From: Pyricularia pennisetigena
Lineage: Eukaryota; Ascomycota; Sordariomycetes; Magnaporthales; Pyriculariaceae
Direction: 5' to 3'
Length of the DNA: 64,000 bases
Assembly: GCF_004337985.1 (NCBI RefSeq)
Contig: NC_043743.1
Span: 3,736,580-3,800,579, forward strand
This document shows, piece after piece, positions 19,962-31,355 of this stretch; position 1 is the stretch's first letter, and each line of letters starts with the position of its first letter. Below the pieces are notes generated by a model. It was not told the origin of the DNA. It saw only the letters and a list, made by a program, of their open reading frames with translations, and ran no database searches. The translations under genes were made by a program, and so were the position numbers.

Positions 19962-22562
19962 TCACCACGGGGAGTACTTCTGCCTGTAGTACTCCTCTCG
20001 GAGCTGCTTCTCGGACTTGGTAAAGTCGATACGGAGCTGATCCCAGTCCCCGGCCCGGACGTAGAACATCTTGGAGCTGTACGCCAACTCGTCTGGCAGG
20101 AACACGGCCTGATACGACTCGCCCGTGTGGACGTCGATGCGGAACTGGTTTCTAAAGATGTTTTCGTGCTGGACGGGGAAGAACTCATGGTCGCCAGGTC
20201 CGCGGTCCTGGAAGCCCGGCTTGCGGCAGTGGATGGCGAACTCCCCGGTCGACTTCCAGAGAAACGCCGCTTTGTCGTATGCCCGCGAGAGGTCACGGAG
20301 CCTGATCTTGTACAGCGTTCGGCAGGCCAGGATGGGTCTCATGAGCTGCTGCTCAAGGTTGTAGGTATCGACGGGCGTCCAGGGGCCCACGGACTGATCC
20401 CAGAATCCCCTAGCCACAACCACACCGTCGCCGGAGGCGGCAGCGGGAAGCTCTTCTGCGCCGAGAAGCATGCCCAGCGTTGCGTTGGAAGGCAGGAGGT
20501 CGTTGGACAAGAGATGCGAATGAGCAATGTACTCCTTCTCGTGACGGTACCGATCGGTTTCTGCACTTGCGAAGAACTCAAAGCTGCAAAACGCGCAAGA
20601 GTAATTAGCATGCATGAGGAAATCGGGCATCCGCCAGCCGCAATGCCGACAGGTTAGAATCTTGTACTCCGACAAAATCTTGGAAATGTTCGGCTCGACA
20701 ATCTGGTGGACAAGGTTCCACATCAGACTGTCACCAGTACTGTCACCGGTCCAACCGTGCTCGAGTTTGTCCCAGGATTCAATCATGCTGTCGATAAAGC
20801 CTGGACGCAGTGGCAGGCGGTTCAGAAAGTCTCGGAGACCCATTCCCTTGTCGAGGACTCGCATGCCCAGTTCGGCCTCGCAGTTGCGGATCTTCATGAT
20901 GAAGACGGCCACTACTTTCTCCGTGTTGACGCCCGAGTCCTCCCAACTCAGGCCGAAAGAGCCCTTACTGATCTCGAAGTTTTTCTCAACTTCGCGGTGC
21001 AGAGCCCCGTAGAAAAAGTATGGCGAGAAGTCAAGGATGCAGCCGGGTACTCGACGATGCACCATCTCCATGAGCTCCTCAGTGTTCGAAATTCGGAGCA
21101 AGTGATTTTTCCGAAGCGTGAGGCGTTTTAGGTGAGGCACGGCCGACAGCACCAAGTCGACATGACCAGGTGTCAGCATGGGCTGGCACGAGATGTCCAG
21201 TGTCTCGATCGACGAGCCAACGTTGTGGATTGCTTCGACTAGAGAGAATGTCAGTAAGCCATGACCCCATCCATCACCCTCTCCCAAGGAGAGCAAAGGG
21301 AACGGATAGAGACAATCGAAAACATGAATGGAAACTTACGGCCACGCAACATGTGCAGAGTAGAGTTCTGATACGTCAGACGAGGGGACCTGTTGTATGT
21401 CTCGGAGGTGGCTTGGAAAGGTATCGCCGTTATCATGATGTGACGGGCTTCAGTCCGAGTCCCAACCTCGTGCTCGATCTCAGTGCTGCCTTTTGTATAC
21501 AACAAAATCGGCTTCGACGGTGGCATCATCTTGTCGCGGACGAGCCAGTCGCGTGCGACACCCTGAGGGTTTTTCGTCTCGAGAACTTGGGTTTCTCCAA
21601 GCCCCCGGCTTTCAAAGGCCTTTTCCATAATCAATGACACCCGCGAGCTTTTGACAACCACGGGCTTCTGCCCATTGTTCATCGTACCGATCTGTAGCAG
21701 CCTACAATCGTTGCCGAGAAAGTCGGCACGGTTGGTGTCCCAGACCTCCTACGGTTCAAAGTAAGCATTAATACAAAGAGCCTTTCTAGAATTCGAGTCA
21801 ACCAAGGACATGTGCTGCTTTATGAGAGCTTGTCCAATGGTATTTGGCTTTGGAAGAAATGCTCCAAAGACAAAGACATGAAGCTGGTGGGATATAGAGA
21901 CCATTGTAAGCAGACGGTATACTTACGTAGAAGTGTCCAACCTCCCTGTAAGTCCCTTTGCTTGCCAGCGCAAGGTTCTTCTTATCAATGAATGAGATGT
22001 CCTTCAGCACGCGGGACCTGAGCTCGCTGATCCCCAGAACCTGAAAGAGGGGCTTGCTAGGCTGCTCAGCCATGTTGCCCGTAAAGAGATTTCCGCCGTT
22101 ATTGACATGGAAAGGAAGCTGTAGCAGTATATTCGATCAGCAATCAATCATGTTTCAAGGCCGGGACTTAAGCGAGCGTGTCTTCAGTCTAATGGAAGCT
22201 CTAGATGACCATTCACTTACTGCTTGAACGCGCTCCTCACCAGAGACCTCCTCGCCATTGGCAGCCTTCTTGCTGTACCTGAAGAAGAGGCTGTCGTAGT
22301 TCTCTGCTTCGGCAAGCCGCATCATGACTTTCGGATCCTGAGGCTTCAGCGCCTCAACAGACTCAAAGTCTGGAGTCTCTTGATTCTCCTCAAGACCGCA
22401 AAGCTCGAACATTTTATCGCGATTCTCATTCCATTTGGAGCTCTCATCCTGGGCCAGAGTGATGGCGGCGCCAGGAGCCAACTGCCTGTCACGTTCAATC
22501 ATCAACCTTACCTGCTCCGAGATCGAGGAACAGGACGCCGGATTGGAGCCGAAGCCAGACAT
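19962..22562 (-). CDS. F-box-like protein with putative zinc ribbon, function unknown
   Basis: Model: complement of exons 19962-21238, 21340-21748, 21927-22118 and 22221-22562, 739 residues. All three introns are GT-AG (GTAAGT or GTAAGT-like donors) and keep frame. Seen: an acidic, Gln/Glu-rich N-terminus to about residue 115; a weak F-box-like helix pair (FQVLGISELRSRVLKDISFI then NLALASKGTYREV) near 135-175; a leucine-rich patch (SSIETLDIS, VPHLKRLTLRKN) near 320-360; and a CX2C-X14-CX2C cluster near 510-531 (CRHCGW to CAFC) that could bind zinc. F-box proteins usually recruit substrates to SCF ubiquitin ligases, but this match is weak and no other domain is recognised. Fungal genomes carry many such lineage-specific F-box/LRR-like proteins. 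The gene is real by length, intron structure and codon pattern; its role is unknown. Confidence 0.75.
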
Positions 22563-25306
22563 CTTGGGCCAACGTCACAACCGTGACAGTAAAGTTGTGA
22601 GAGGTAAGTGAATCTAAAAAGAGCTAAAGAAGCACTAATATAGACCTGAAACCGCCGGAATGATGCAAGCGGCTACAAGAGGATGTTGGGTAAGGGAGGC
22701 GAGTATAAAGTTGCTGTCTCTAGGGCTCGAGAAGCGACAAGAACTTGAGTAATAGATTTGATCGGTTGTAGAATAGCTCCCAGCGTAGCTCTTGTTGTCA
22801 GGAACAGCCAAGCGAATGCGTGGGAGGCCCATTCACAAGTGAACTGGAGGATGAGAAAAGTCGTAGCAAGAGAGCATGGAAGAAAAGATTAGGGAGGAGG
22901 AGTGGGAGAGGACAGGAGAAAGAAATTTCTAGGTAAATTCGCGTTATTGCCCGCAGCCTGCTTGATCAGTAAGGTTTGAGTTCAGGCATGAGAATGCGGT
23001 CAGTAGGGGCTGGGGACAAACAACGGCAAAGACGGGGCAGAGGCACTGCGTGGGGCCACGCCCTTTTGCATAAAGTGCAGCCTGGTTAGAAACCTCTATT
23101 GACTTTGGAGAAGGGTATGGGCATAGAACGCAAGAGCTGATGTTTTGGTTATGTACTACGATAAGGTCCTCCCTATTTTGTGGTCGATTCAGTGTAAAGA
23201 GACAAGACGTCCCAACCTTGACTGTTGCAAGTCAAGCTTGCATCCATTCCATAGATAAGTAATGTTATCTCAAGCCAGCAACAATGACAACCAGTTGATC
23301 CAAATGTGAGCTCCAACTAAGGGCAGCTCGAGGTCAAGCTAAGCTTTCTTGGACGTGGTTGCTGTCTGGGATGATATGTACGTACCTACCAACCCAGACA
23401 GGGCATGTGGTTGGTTGGAGGAAACCGGGGGACTTTGGCGTCTTCCGGTTGGTCAAGACATATCTTCAAGTTTGTTTGCTTGAACAAAGTGGCCCCATGC
23501 TCGATAACCTGGCATCAGGGTCCTGCAACCGGACCAGGCTGGCTCAGGGTGCCTGGAAGACGGGAGGGCTATCATGTTGACTGGTACGGTCCCCACTTAG
23601 TTACGCAACATAAGGGCTTGATCAAACATTGACGTTGGATCACAAGTTATCCAAGAGACAGGCTCTATCAGACCAAGTTTCCAGAGAGCAAATGGCTCGT
23701 GATGATGTTTTCCTTTGAGTTATGGTGCTCGAGTGTTTTTGTAACGCAAGACTAAAGTCAGGTATGTGAATTTGATGCAAGAGTTCTGTGGTTGGTCTCG
23801 CCGTGTGACTGCCGTAGACTGGACTTGTGTCATCGATTTGGTGAACGAGGTGCGCCAAAGCTTATGACCACCAGTCCCCCAGTCTACGCACGTGGTTGCC
23901 ATATTGCTAACATGAATGTCGGTGCAAACGCAAAGAACAATTAATTCACGAAATTGCAAAGCTGCATGGCAGAAGTGGACGGAACGTAGACTTCACCAAC
24001 CCCCAGACCGTAACCACGAGCCTGAATGGCACGGAAAGCAGCGTATTGGTATGTTGCCCTGACGACGAACGCGTGTGAGCCATCGCTGCAGCATGCAGCC
24101 CCTGAGGCCTACTGCATAACAAAAGTCTTTTCAAGAGACAAGCTTCTCCGTGATGATCTGATTTGCAGTCAACTCCTCAAATACACTTTCATCCTCCGTC
24201 CCATCACCTAGAGCAACAATCGCGTTCTAGCTTGAGAGCAAGTACAACAAAGATGTCGTGCTGAATATGCCCAAGACACTGGCGCCGTTCTCCAGACCGG
24301 ATGGCAATCTTTTAGTCGACTTGAGTCGCTCAAGATACACGGACTATAGAGTAGCCTCGCTGCAATTGCTGTGATGATCGCAATAAAATATGCGAAGTAT
24401 ATGTACCACTGGTGAGCTCCAAAGAGACAAGATGCGCTTGAACTTTTTTTCGCTTGCAGCTGAGACCATTCCAGATTCAGGCTTGAGGCCAATAAACTGA
24501 CTTCTCATCAAGCAAAACCTCCATCTGCGCCTGGGAGAATGATATCTCTTGTGATGCAAAGCACCGATCAACAGCCCATGACTTCATGCCATCGATACCC
24601 TGCAAGACCATAATCAACGCACACTCGGAAGAGAAATTTCCAGGCCAAGATCATCGCCAAGAAACAGATTTCGGGATTATATCACATCCAGCTCGCCAAA
24701 CTAAGGGCGGCGGCGCCATTTCACGCAGCCACTAGACTAAGCGTTTTTTCCAGAAGCTCTAAGCTCGCTCCTAGCATGGCAACAACAAAATGAAAAACAC
24801 ATTAGCTTCAGATAGCTTTTACCCGCTAACGCCTAAGAGAAACAAAGAGCATCGACGGCGGGGATCGTCTAGATGCCAAAGCCATTTCCGAGGCACCAAT
24901 AACACCACGCTACGTCTTGCAAGACTCTCAATAGTTCAAGGAAAACAAACAATGCGCTCCAAGCATATGCGTCAAGGCTGATGACAAAGGAAATAGAGGC
25001 CCTTCTCTTTCAATCAAACACCATATGTTTTTGGTTTCTGAACTGCCGTCGGTCGAGTCGAACTCGAGGTCCCGGCTGAGGCCTCTGCGAGATGGCTGGG
25101 TTTAAGAAGCTTTCTCGGAGGATGCCGTTCCGCTTCGGCAAGCATCAAGCGAGAGGGTGTAGCGGTCGAATGAAAGTTGGACCAACAATCCTTTGCTTGT
25201 ATACAGACGTACTTCGTGGGGTTTTGCCGGATGTTAGCACATGCCCCAAGGTCGGCTCGGTTTTGTTTTGAGAGCATGGCAGACTGGCAGCCCCAAGGCC
25301 ACGAGT
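22563..25306. other. Gene-poor stretch, no supported gene
   Basis: About 2.7 kb with only short frames of no recognisable content. I see no terminal repeats, transposase motifs or obvious AT-rich decay. The left 400 bases are the promoter and leader of the F-box-like gene. Confidence 0.45.
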
Positions 25307-25572
25307 CTAGCTCATCCGGACCACGACTGTGTTTTTGCAGACACCATAGCTGCAGCAGGCTTCGGGACTGAGATCTCCTCGCAGGATGGCATCTCGCTTG
25401 TCCTAAAAATGTGGTCAGCGTATCTATTCTGCTGCGGTGATGAAGTTTAGCTGGGAGCAAAAGCTGGGCGGGGGCAACTTACATCTGGGCAAGCCACAGG
25501 TGAGCCCGGAACGGAGGCGGCAACCACAATGGTGGCAAAAATTGCAGACAAGATGAGAGAGTGACTCAACAT
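25307..25572 (-). CDS. Small secreted cysteine-rich protein (effector-like candidate)
   Basis: Model: complement of exons 25307-25402 and 25483-25572, 61 residues. Exon 1 encodes a clear secretion signal (MLSHSLILSAIFATIVVAAS, cleavage probably after Ala19) and ends at a perfect GTAAGT donor at 25482. The 80-nt intron ends TTTTTAG at 25403 and joins in phase 0. Exon 2 contains the compact motif EACCSYGVCKN and stops at 25307. The mature protein of about 42 residues has four Cys (28, 46, 47, 52), enough for two disulphides. No family was recognised. Size, signal and Cys content match secreted effector-like or antimicrobial-like proteins of plant-associated fungi, but function is inferred only from type. 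It lies alone in a gene-poor region. The split reading frame makes it easy to miss. Confidence 0.6.
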
Positions 25573-28163
25573 CGTAACTGAGTTGGCTCTCCGCGTCAAA
25601 CAGTTGACGTTGGGTTCGTGCCGACCAAAACTTGTGGATACCCGTGGCTGTTTGGCGTGGCTATCGGAGGAAACAGACGTCTGTTTCGGCTCAGAAGATT
25701 TGAAGAGCCGATAGATGAGTAGGATTCGATGATCAGGTAAAAGGGTTGTAGATTGATTTCCCAGCAGTTGATCTGCAAATCCAAGAGCGTGGGTTTTGAC
25801 TGACTTGAAACTTGACGGGAGCACAGAGACGTAAACGCAACAGAGCGAGGGAGAGATACAAATAAGAGAAGATGTTCGGTCACCTTATCTCGCCAGGTAT
25901 CCAAGATACCAGGTAGTCAGATTAAAGAGGTCGGAGTGCTCTCAGAGGCTCGAGTGCCCGCGTGCACCACACCAGTCAAAGTGCCGTTAAGGTAGGTACC
26001 TCCCTAACCAGGAGGAGCTATGCTCGCGCATGGTTCCCGGGACGCACTTGCAATTGTAGTAGAACAAAATCAGGAAGGAGCCGAGACCAATGCGGTACGA
26101 CAGCTGCCTCTGCCTTTGATCAGAAACGCTCAGGACATCCCCACCAGCTTAGATACCTTATCGTACACTATGCCGGACGACTAAGCACCAAGCTACCTTC
26201 CTTGGACAAGTCCCTTGCGTTGTTAGCGTAGGATGGAAGACGACTAGGCAATACGCTAGAAGCTTGAAGACAAGACCCTGACGCCAAATAGTGCGGAATG
26301 TTTTGACCGAGAATTCTTCACGCCTACATTATTCTTGTATACCTGCGCCGACATCAGGTTTCCTAAGAATGGAACACGGCAGGGAATAGAATATGTGGAA
26401 GTAGAATGGTTTCAGGAGAAACATATGCAGTAACGGCCAACCAAACAAAGACAATTCTTGTGGGACAGAAGTAGTATATTGGAGGAGTCTCGGACATGGT
26501 GCCATTGTGCAACTCTTGCAACGTAGAGGGTTTCGTGCCGTGACTTGACTCGAACGGCCTGCGTAACAAGCCACAAGCCATTTACAGGAAACATAACAGA
26601 ACAGGACCAAGACTTCAGTCTTTAGGCAGACAAAAGACAAAGTCAAGATTGCAGACGTCAAATATCAGTTCGTTACGGGAGCTGGGTGTTATGCTCTCCA
26701 CACTTGGTATTCTGCGGACTTACTTTCTACCGATACCATAGCTAAAATCAGAGAACTCCTGCAATCAAAGATAACTCAAGATTCATCAGGCCTGGGTGGG
26801 AAGCTTCACGTCTATGAAAATGCAGCTTAACAGGCACCTTTTACAACGCTCTACTACTTCTCAGTACTGGTTGAGAAAGCGTTGGCGAACCAAGTACTAT
26901 TGTTTGTGTCAAATTGAACTACTGTAGCTAATGGTATTTGTCCGGCTCTCAACTAGACGAGAACAAGCTCCTGTTGTTCAAACAAAGATGTACAATACCT
27001 CCAACTCCTGTAAGTCAGTTGAATGGAGTCACAGGAGCGCAGTACCTACCCACGTAAGCGCCTTATCTAAGACAAGTGCTCACGTTTTTGCGGAGACTTG
27101 GCTCCGACGGGTTGATGAGCTATTAGGGTGCCCACGTGATATGGCCTGCTCTCTCTGGCTGATCGAGTGTGCCGCGCCTTCCTGCCTGCACTTCATAAAA
27201 ACAAACCCCAGTAGAAGCTATCTTACCTGGTAAGCTACCAGTGGCAGGGACCTTTTCCCATTGCTGCTAAGTTAAGGGTTTGGAGCGGCGTGGCTTGAAC
27301 GGCCTTTTCAGAGCAGGATGTCCACGTTGTTTACCTAGGGGCCTACCTGCCTGTAAAAAGGCATTCTGTCTAATGTTAGGACCAGTCGAGCGTTTTTGCT
27401 TCCGTACAGGTCAATAAGGAATCTCTGCAGGCAGATCACTGCGAAAATTGAGTGCATTTGGCACCACACCCCCTGAGAGATTTCGGTGGCCAAAGCTAGG
27501 GCTTTCAACCATGTTGAGGTCACGCTTTTAATGAAGCTGGCAAAAAAATTGACACAACAAAGCCAAATTCGTCTGCCAAACCACCCAGCTGTGTCGTTTT
27601 TCTTGCTTCTACATCATTCGTACTTGATCTCTCAGTTTTGGATCCAACTCATGACGTCTTCTGATATCGCAAGGCTCATGCGTGTTGCCACCATCACCTT
27701 CTTCTCGTTGTCATCACTTTTGTGAAAGCAGTCTTGATCAGCTGTATCCTAATGGCTACGCTGTATTCATCTCTGATACTGTTCCCATTGTCGTCTTCTA
27801 TCTTCCTCCTCTCTGTCTCCACCTCTCATCACTTGACTCCCGGAAAGATCAGAATCAGGGATCTGCCAACTCAATAGTGGTGGTTGAACCAGCCCAAACA
27901 GCTGACTGTGATCGACACATCCAAACAACCTTGGTCATAACAACTCCAATCTGATATCTGCTAAAACTCATAGGGCCCGTGGTGACTGGTGACGAGAGAA
28001 CGCCCCCGTTGCTTTCAGTCTGATCTTGCCATCTCGGCCAAAACTCAGCTTTAGCTCACGGCTCCATCAACGTTGATGGACGATACTCTTTGCTCTCCCA
28101 GGAATTTAACCACGTAAGCCAGCAAATAAAGAATCAGCTCCGCAGAAAAGCTCTGTGAGTGTC
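25573..28163. other. Gene-poor stretch, no supported gene
   Basis: About 2.6 kb between the small secreted protein and the permease. Frames are short, and the few hydrophobic starts (for example near 27676) run into stops without convincing splice sites. The right part is the permease promoter. Confidence 0.45.
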
Positions 28164-30027
28164 ATGAGCGGGAGGACGAAACCTTCTGCAGGTGAGATCA
28201 TAACCTCAGACTCTGATCTCGGCTACAAAATAAGTGATAACAGCGCTATCCATATGGAAGATCTCGAGGCTGGTAATTGCTTCCTAAAAAGGGCACAACG
28301 AGCTGTAGGACGCCTGGGTATAGAGCAGCGCGGCATCGAGCGCGTACCAGAGGACGAAAGAACCGATGTCTCGATGACGAACATTGGGAGCTTGGTGAGC
28401 CATATCACTTATGTCAATTGTTTGTTTGAACTGCTTGATATGCTAAACTCTTCTTCTTGGATATCTCTACGACAGTGGCTCTCTGCAAACATGACCGTGT
28501 CGACATTTGCTGTTGGCATGCTTGCCAGACCCGTCTTCAAACTTGGCTTTTTTGATGCCGCATTGACAATAATATTTATCAACATGCTTGGTACCATACC
28601 TGTTGCTTTCTTTGCAACATTCGGCCCGCAATTTGGTCTCAGGCAGATGATTCTCTCTAGATTCTGGTTTGGATACAATGGCGTCAAATTTAGTATGCAC
28701 TCTTCTGCCTTGGACTAGTCATCTTTCACAAACGGCTAACTCAAGTCTTGAATACCCTACTACAGTCACTGTGTTCAACATCATGGCAGGACTCGGCTGG
28801 TCTTCAGTCAACTGCATTGTGGGCGCTCAGCTCCTACATACCGTCACCAACTCCATGCCAGGATATGCCGGCGTACTTGTGATTTCGCTGTCGACACTAG
28901 TGATCACAACTTTTGGATACAAAATCGTCCATTTATATGAAAAGTACGCCTGGATACCAGTATTCGTCATATTTGTGATTGTTGCCGGCGTTTTCAGCCA
29001 GACCGGTCAATTCAATAGTCCCTTATCCCTGGCCACGGGGTCGGAAGAGGCCGGTGCCGTTTTAAGCTTCGGTGCCTCTATATTTGGCTTCGCCACCGGC
29101 TGGGCGGGTCTCAGCGCCGACTATACAGTCTACCAGCCAGTAACTCGCTCACGGACAACCGTCTTCGCAGTGACCTCTGCGGGCCTCTTCCTCCCGCTCT
29201 GCTTTAACGAGCTCCTCGGTGCGGCTGTCATGACAGCCTCAGCAGCGAATATGGACTATGCCAAGGCGTATTCCGACTCCCAAGTCGGTGGTGTGCTGGG
29301 CCAGGTTTTGGTTCCATCTCTTGGCCGTTTTGGACATTTTTGTCTTGTTGTTCTCGCCCTATCCATCATTGCCAATAACTGCCCAAATATCTACTCTGTC
29401 TCACTTTCAGTGCAAGTTCTAGCCTCGTCGACGCAGCACGTGCCTCGTTTCATCTGGACAATGGTAGCTACGGGTGTGTACATTGCCATCTCGATTCCCG
29501 GTTACGACAACTTCGAGGCAGTAAGTCAACGGTGTTTCTTTGTAGCCCATATACCCCCTATTCTGTGACCCAGCAGCTAGCTATATTGCAGGCTTCTTAT
29601 GGTGTCCGACGAAGCCTTAAACCAAGAGGCCTAGCGCCTTGTTCGCCAAACTCACATCACTAACAGATCCCAACCTCCTCCCAAGTGGCTCAGCAACTTC
29701 ATGGTGATCATAGGATACTGGCTCGCAGCATACGAGGCGATCGCCCTCGTCGAGCACTTTGCATTCCGGCGCGGCTACGCCGGATACGACCCCGATCAGC
29801 ACGCCGACCCGGACCGACTGCCCCCAGGCTACGCCGCACTCACTGCCTTTGCGTGCGGCGCCTCCGGTGCCATACTCGGCATGAAGCAGCTCTGGTACAC
29901 GGGGCCTATCGGCAGACTCGCTGGTGGCGACGGTGGTGGCGACCTGGGCTTCGAGCTGGCATTTGCGTTTGCGGCCGTTGCGTATCTTGGGTTGAGAACG
30001 CTTGAGAAGAGGAGGATTGGGAGATGA
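28164..30027 (+). CDS. NCS1-family nucleobase permease (purine-cytosine permease type)
   Basis: Model: exons 28164-28394, 28476-28692, 28766-29520 and 29686-30027, 514 residues, the normal size for NCS1 carriers (12 membrane spans, plasma membrane, H+ symport of purines, cytosine or related vitamins). Seen: a hydrophilic N-terminus with the typical RGIERVPEDER stretch, then FINMLGTIPVAFFATFGPQFGLRQM, FGASIFGFATGWAGLSADYTVYQP, ANNCPNIYSVSLSVQ and NFMVIIGYWLAAYEAIALVEHF, all in the order expected for FCY2/FCY21-like proteins. Introns are short GT-AG; exon 4 begins directly at TGG CTC AGC AAC after CCAAG, which restores the conserved segment, whereas earlier AGs break frame. ATG 28164 is the first ATG (a GTG lies 9 bases upstream). 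Substrate cannot be read from sequence. Confidence 0.87.
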
Positions 30028-31355
30028 AAGCAAGAAGTAGCAAAATAATAGAAGTCCTTGAATTTCACCGAGAGTTGGGGCATATACGGCTATGTCTTTG
30101 TGTCCGCCTTCTTTGGTGCGACTTTCAACAGTTCGCAGCAAGGTCATCTAGACTCGACAGGGTGGAAGGCAAAGGGGAGGTTATACAACGAGATTGAAGG
30201 TTAGTCAGTACTCCATTTGATTAAAATTTGAACCCAAGTTCCCATTTCTAAGATATGAAATTCTAACATGGAGCTTAACTAGGGCAAAAAGGAAAAGAGA
30301 AAGGTCGCGCCGCAGCGTCAAGTCGGGTGTCAACACGCTGTGGGCTTAGGCTAGGTCTATATCTAACAAAGAAAAAAAAAAAAAAAAAAGGACAACTGGC
30401 TTATGATTGTGTTCCCCGGCTGACACGTAGATGGACTTTAAGAGAGATATAGCATACAACACAACTTGGCGCAATACTATAAGTGCTGCTTGCGACAAGG
30501 TCGACTGGTGCTCAATACCGGACTTGGCGTCTTGTACACCTAAGCTACTGGCCATTGATGGGCATTACTGCACATGCCTTTGCCCAGAGTTCGACAATTA
30601 CACCATCAAAGACATGCTCATCCAGAGAGAACCCAGAATACGTCTAATCATCAACAGATCATGTTCTAACCCTGATCGGTGGAGACTATCTGAAAGTTGA
30701 CTCGCTATACAATACAGTTGGAAGGCATATACAAACGCTACCAACACCCTCATTATTAAAGTATGTGCATGAAGAACCCTCACGGAGCACTTGGCTTTCC
30801 TGACGATCAAGAATACTACCCCCGCAGCACAAGTTAATACATCGCAAGAGACAAATGAAAGTAAGTGGTTCGTTTTGCTGCGGTTGTTCTCTGTCATTGC
30901 TAGTGGGCAAGAGCTCAGAACCTGACTCTAGTCACGACAGGCAGCGCCAGATGAATACCCATGGCTTGCTCCCGAGTCCTCGGCCTGGGTTCCCCAGAGG
31001 ACCGGAAATATTCAGTACAGCTCAGGCAAGAGCAGACAATTGTGTCATTCATGCAACGCTGTGGACTCTCAATCCACACTTTGAAACGACTGGTGAATTC
31101 TTCGGCCGTTCGGTACGCTTTTGTCGATAACTTCATCTTTGGCCTCGAGGAGTGATTCTTTATCCCCGGATCAAGGTGATTTTGGGTGGTTTCTGGCTCA
31201 TATGGGAGCTCCTAACCTTCCCTGAACACGCCCGGTGAGGGGCCTTGTTCAGCATCACCACTCGACCTTGGAGCAGAACCACCAAACGGCAAGGCCCAGT
31301 CGGGAACTGGGGAATGGTCCAGCTCGCCGCTTAGGATCTTGGGATCCTCAAGCTC
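30028..31355. other. Intergenic between convergent permease and PEX13
   Basis: No supported gene. An A18 tract lies at 30372-30389. A frame of about 43 open codons just past the permease stop (around 30070-30200) and an 89-codon Cys-containing frame at 30431-30700 lack a signal peptide or known motif and are left uncalled. Confidence 0.45.
30372..30389. repeat. Poly(A) tract, 18 nt
   Basis: Uninterrupted A run in the 3' flank of the permease gene. Confidence 0.9.

Noticed and set aside
24480..24620. Minus-strand open segment (MKSWAVDRC start) of about 36-55 codons
   Set aside because: No signal peptide, no convincing splice partner and no recognisable domain; could be a relic but cannot be supported.
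27676..27960. Short hydrophobic start (MRVATITFFSLSSLL) as a signal peptide exon
   Set aside because: Stops after 15 codons, and no donor/acceptor pair gives a coherent second exon with Cys or other features.
22563..28163. Transposon remnant or RIP-mutated island
   Set aside because: No terminal repeats, reverse transcriptase or transposase motifs, and base composition is not strongly AT-rich.
30070..30200. Open segment just past the permease stop as a pseudogene fragment
   Set aside because: Only about 43 codons, no family recognised, no second fragment nearby.
30431..30700. 89-codon Cys-containing frame as a small secreted protein
   Set aside because: It begins with charged residues and no signal peptide, and the Cys spacing matches nothing known.
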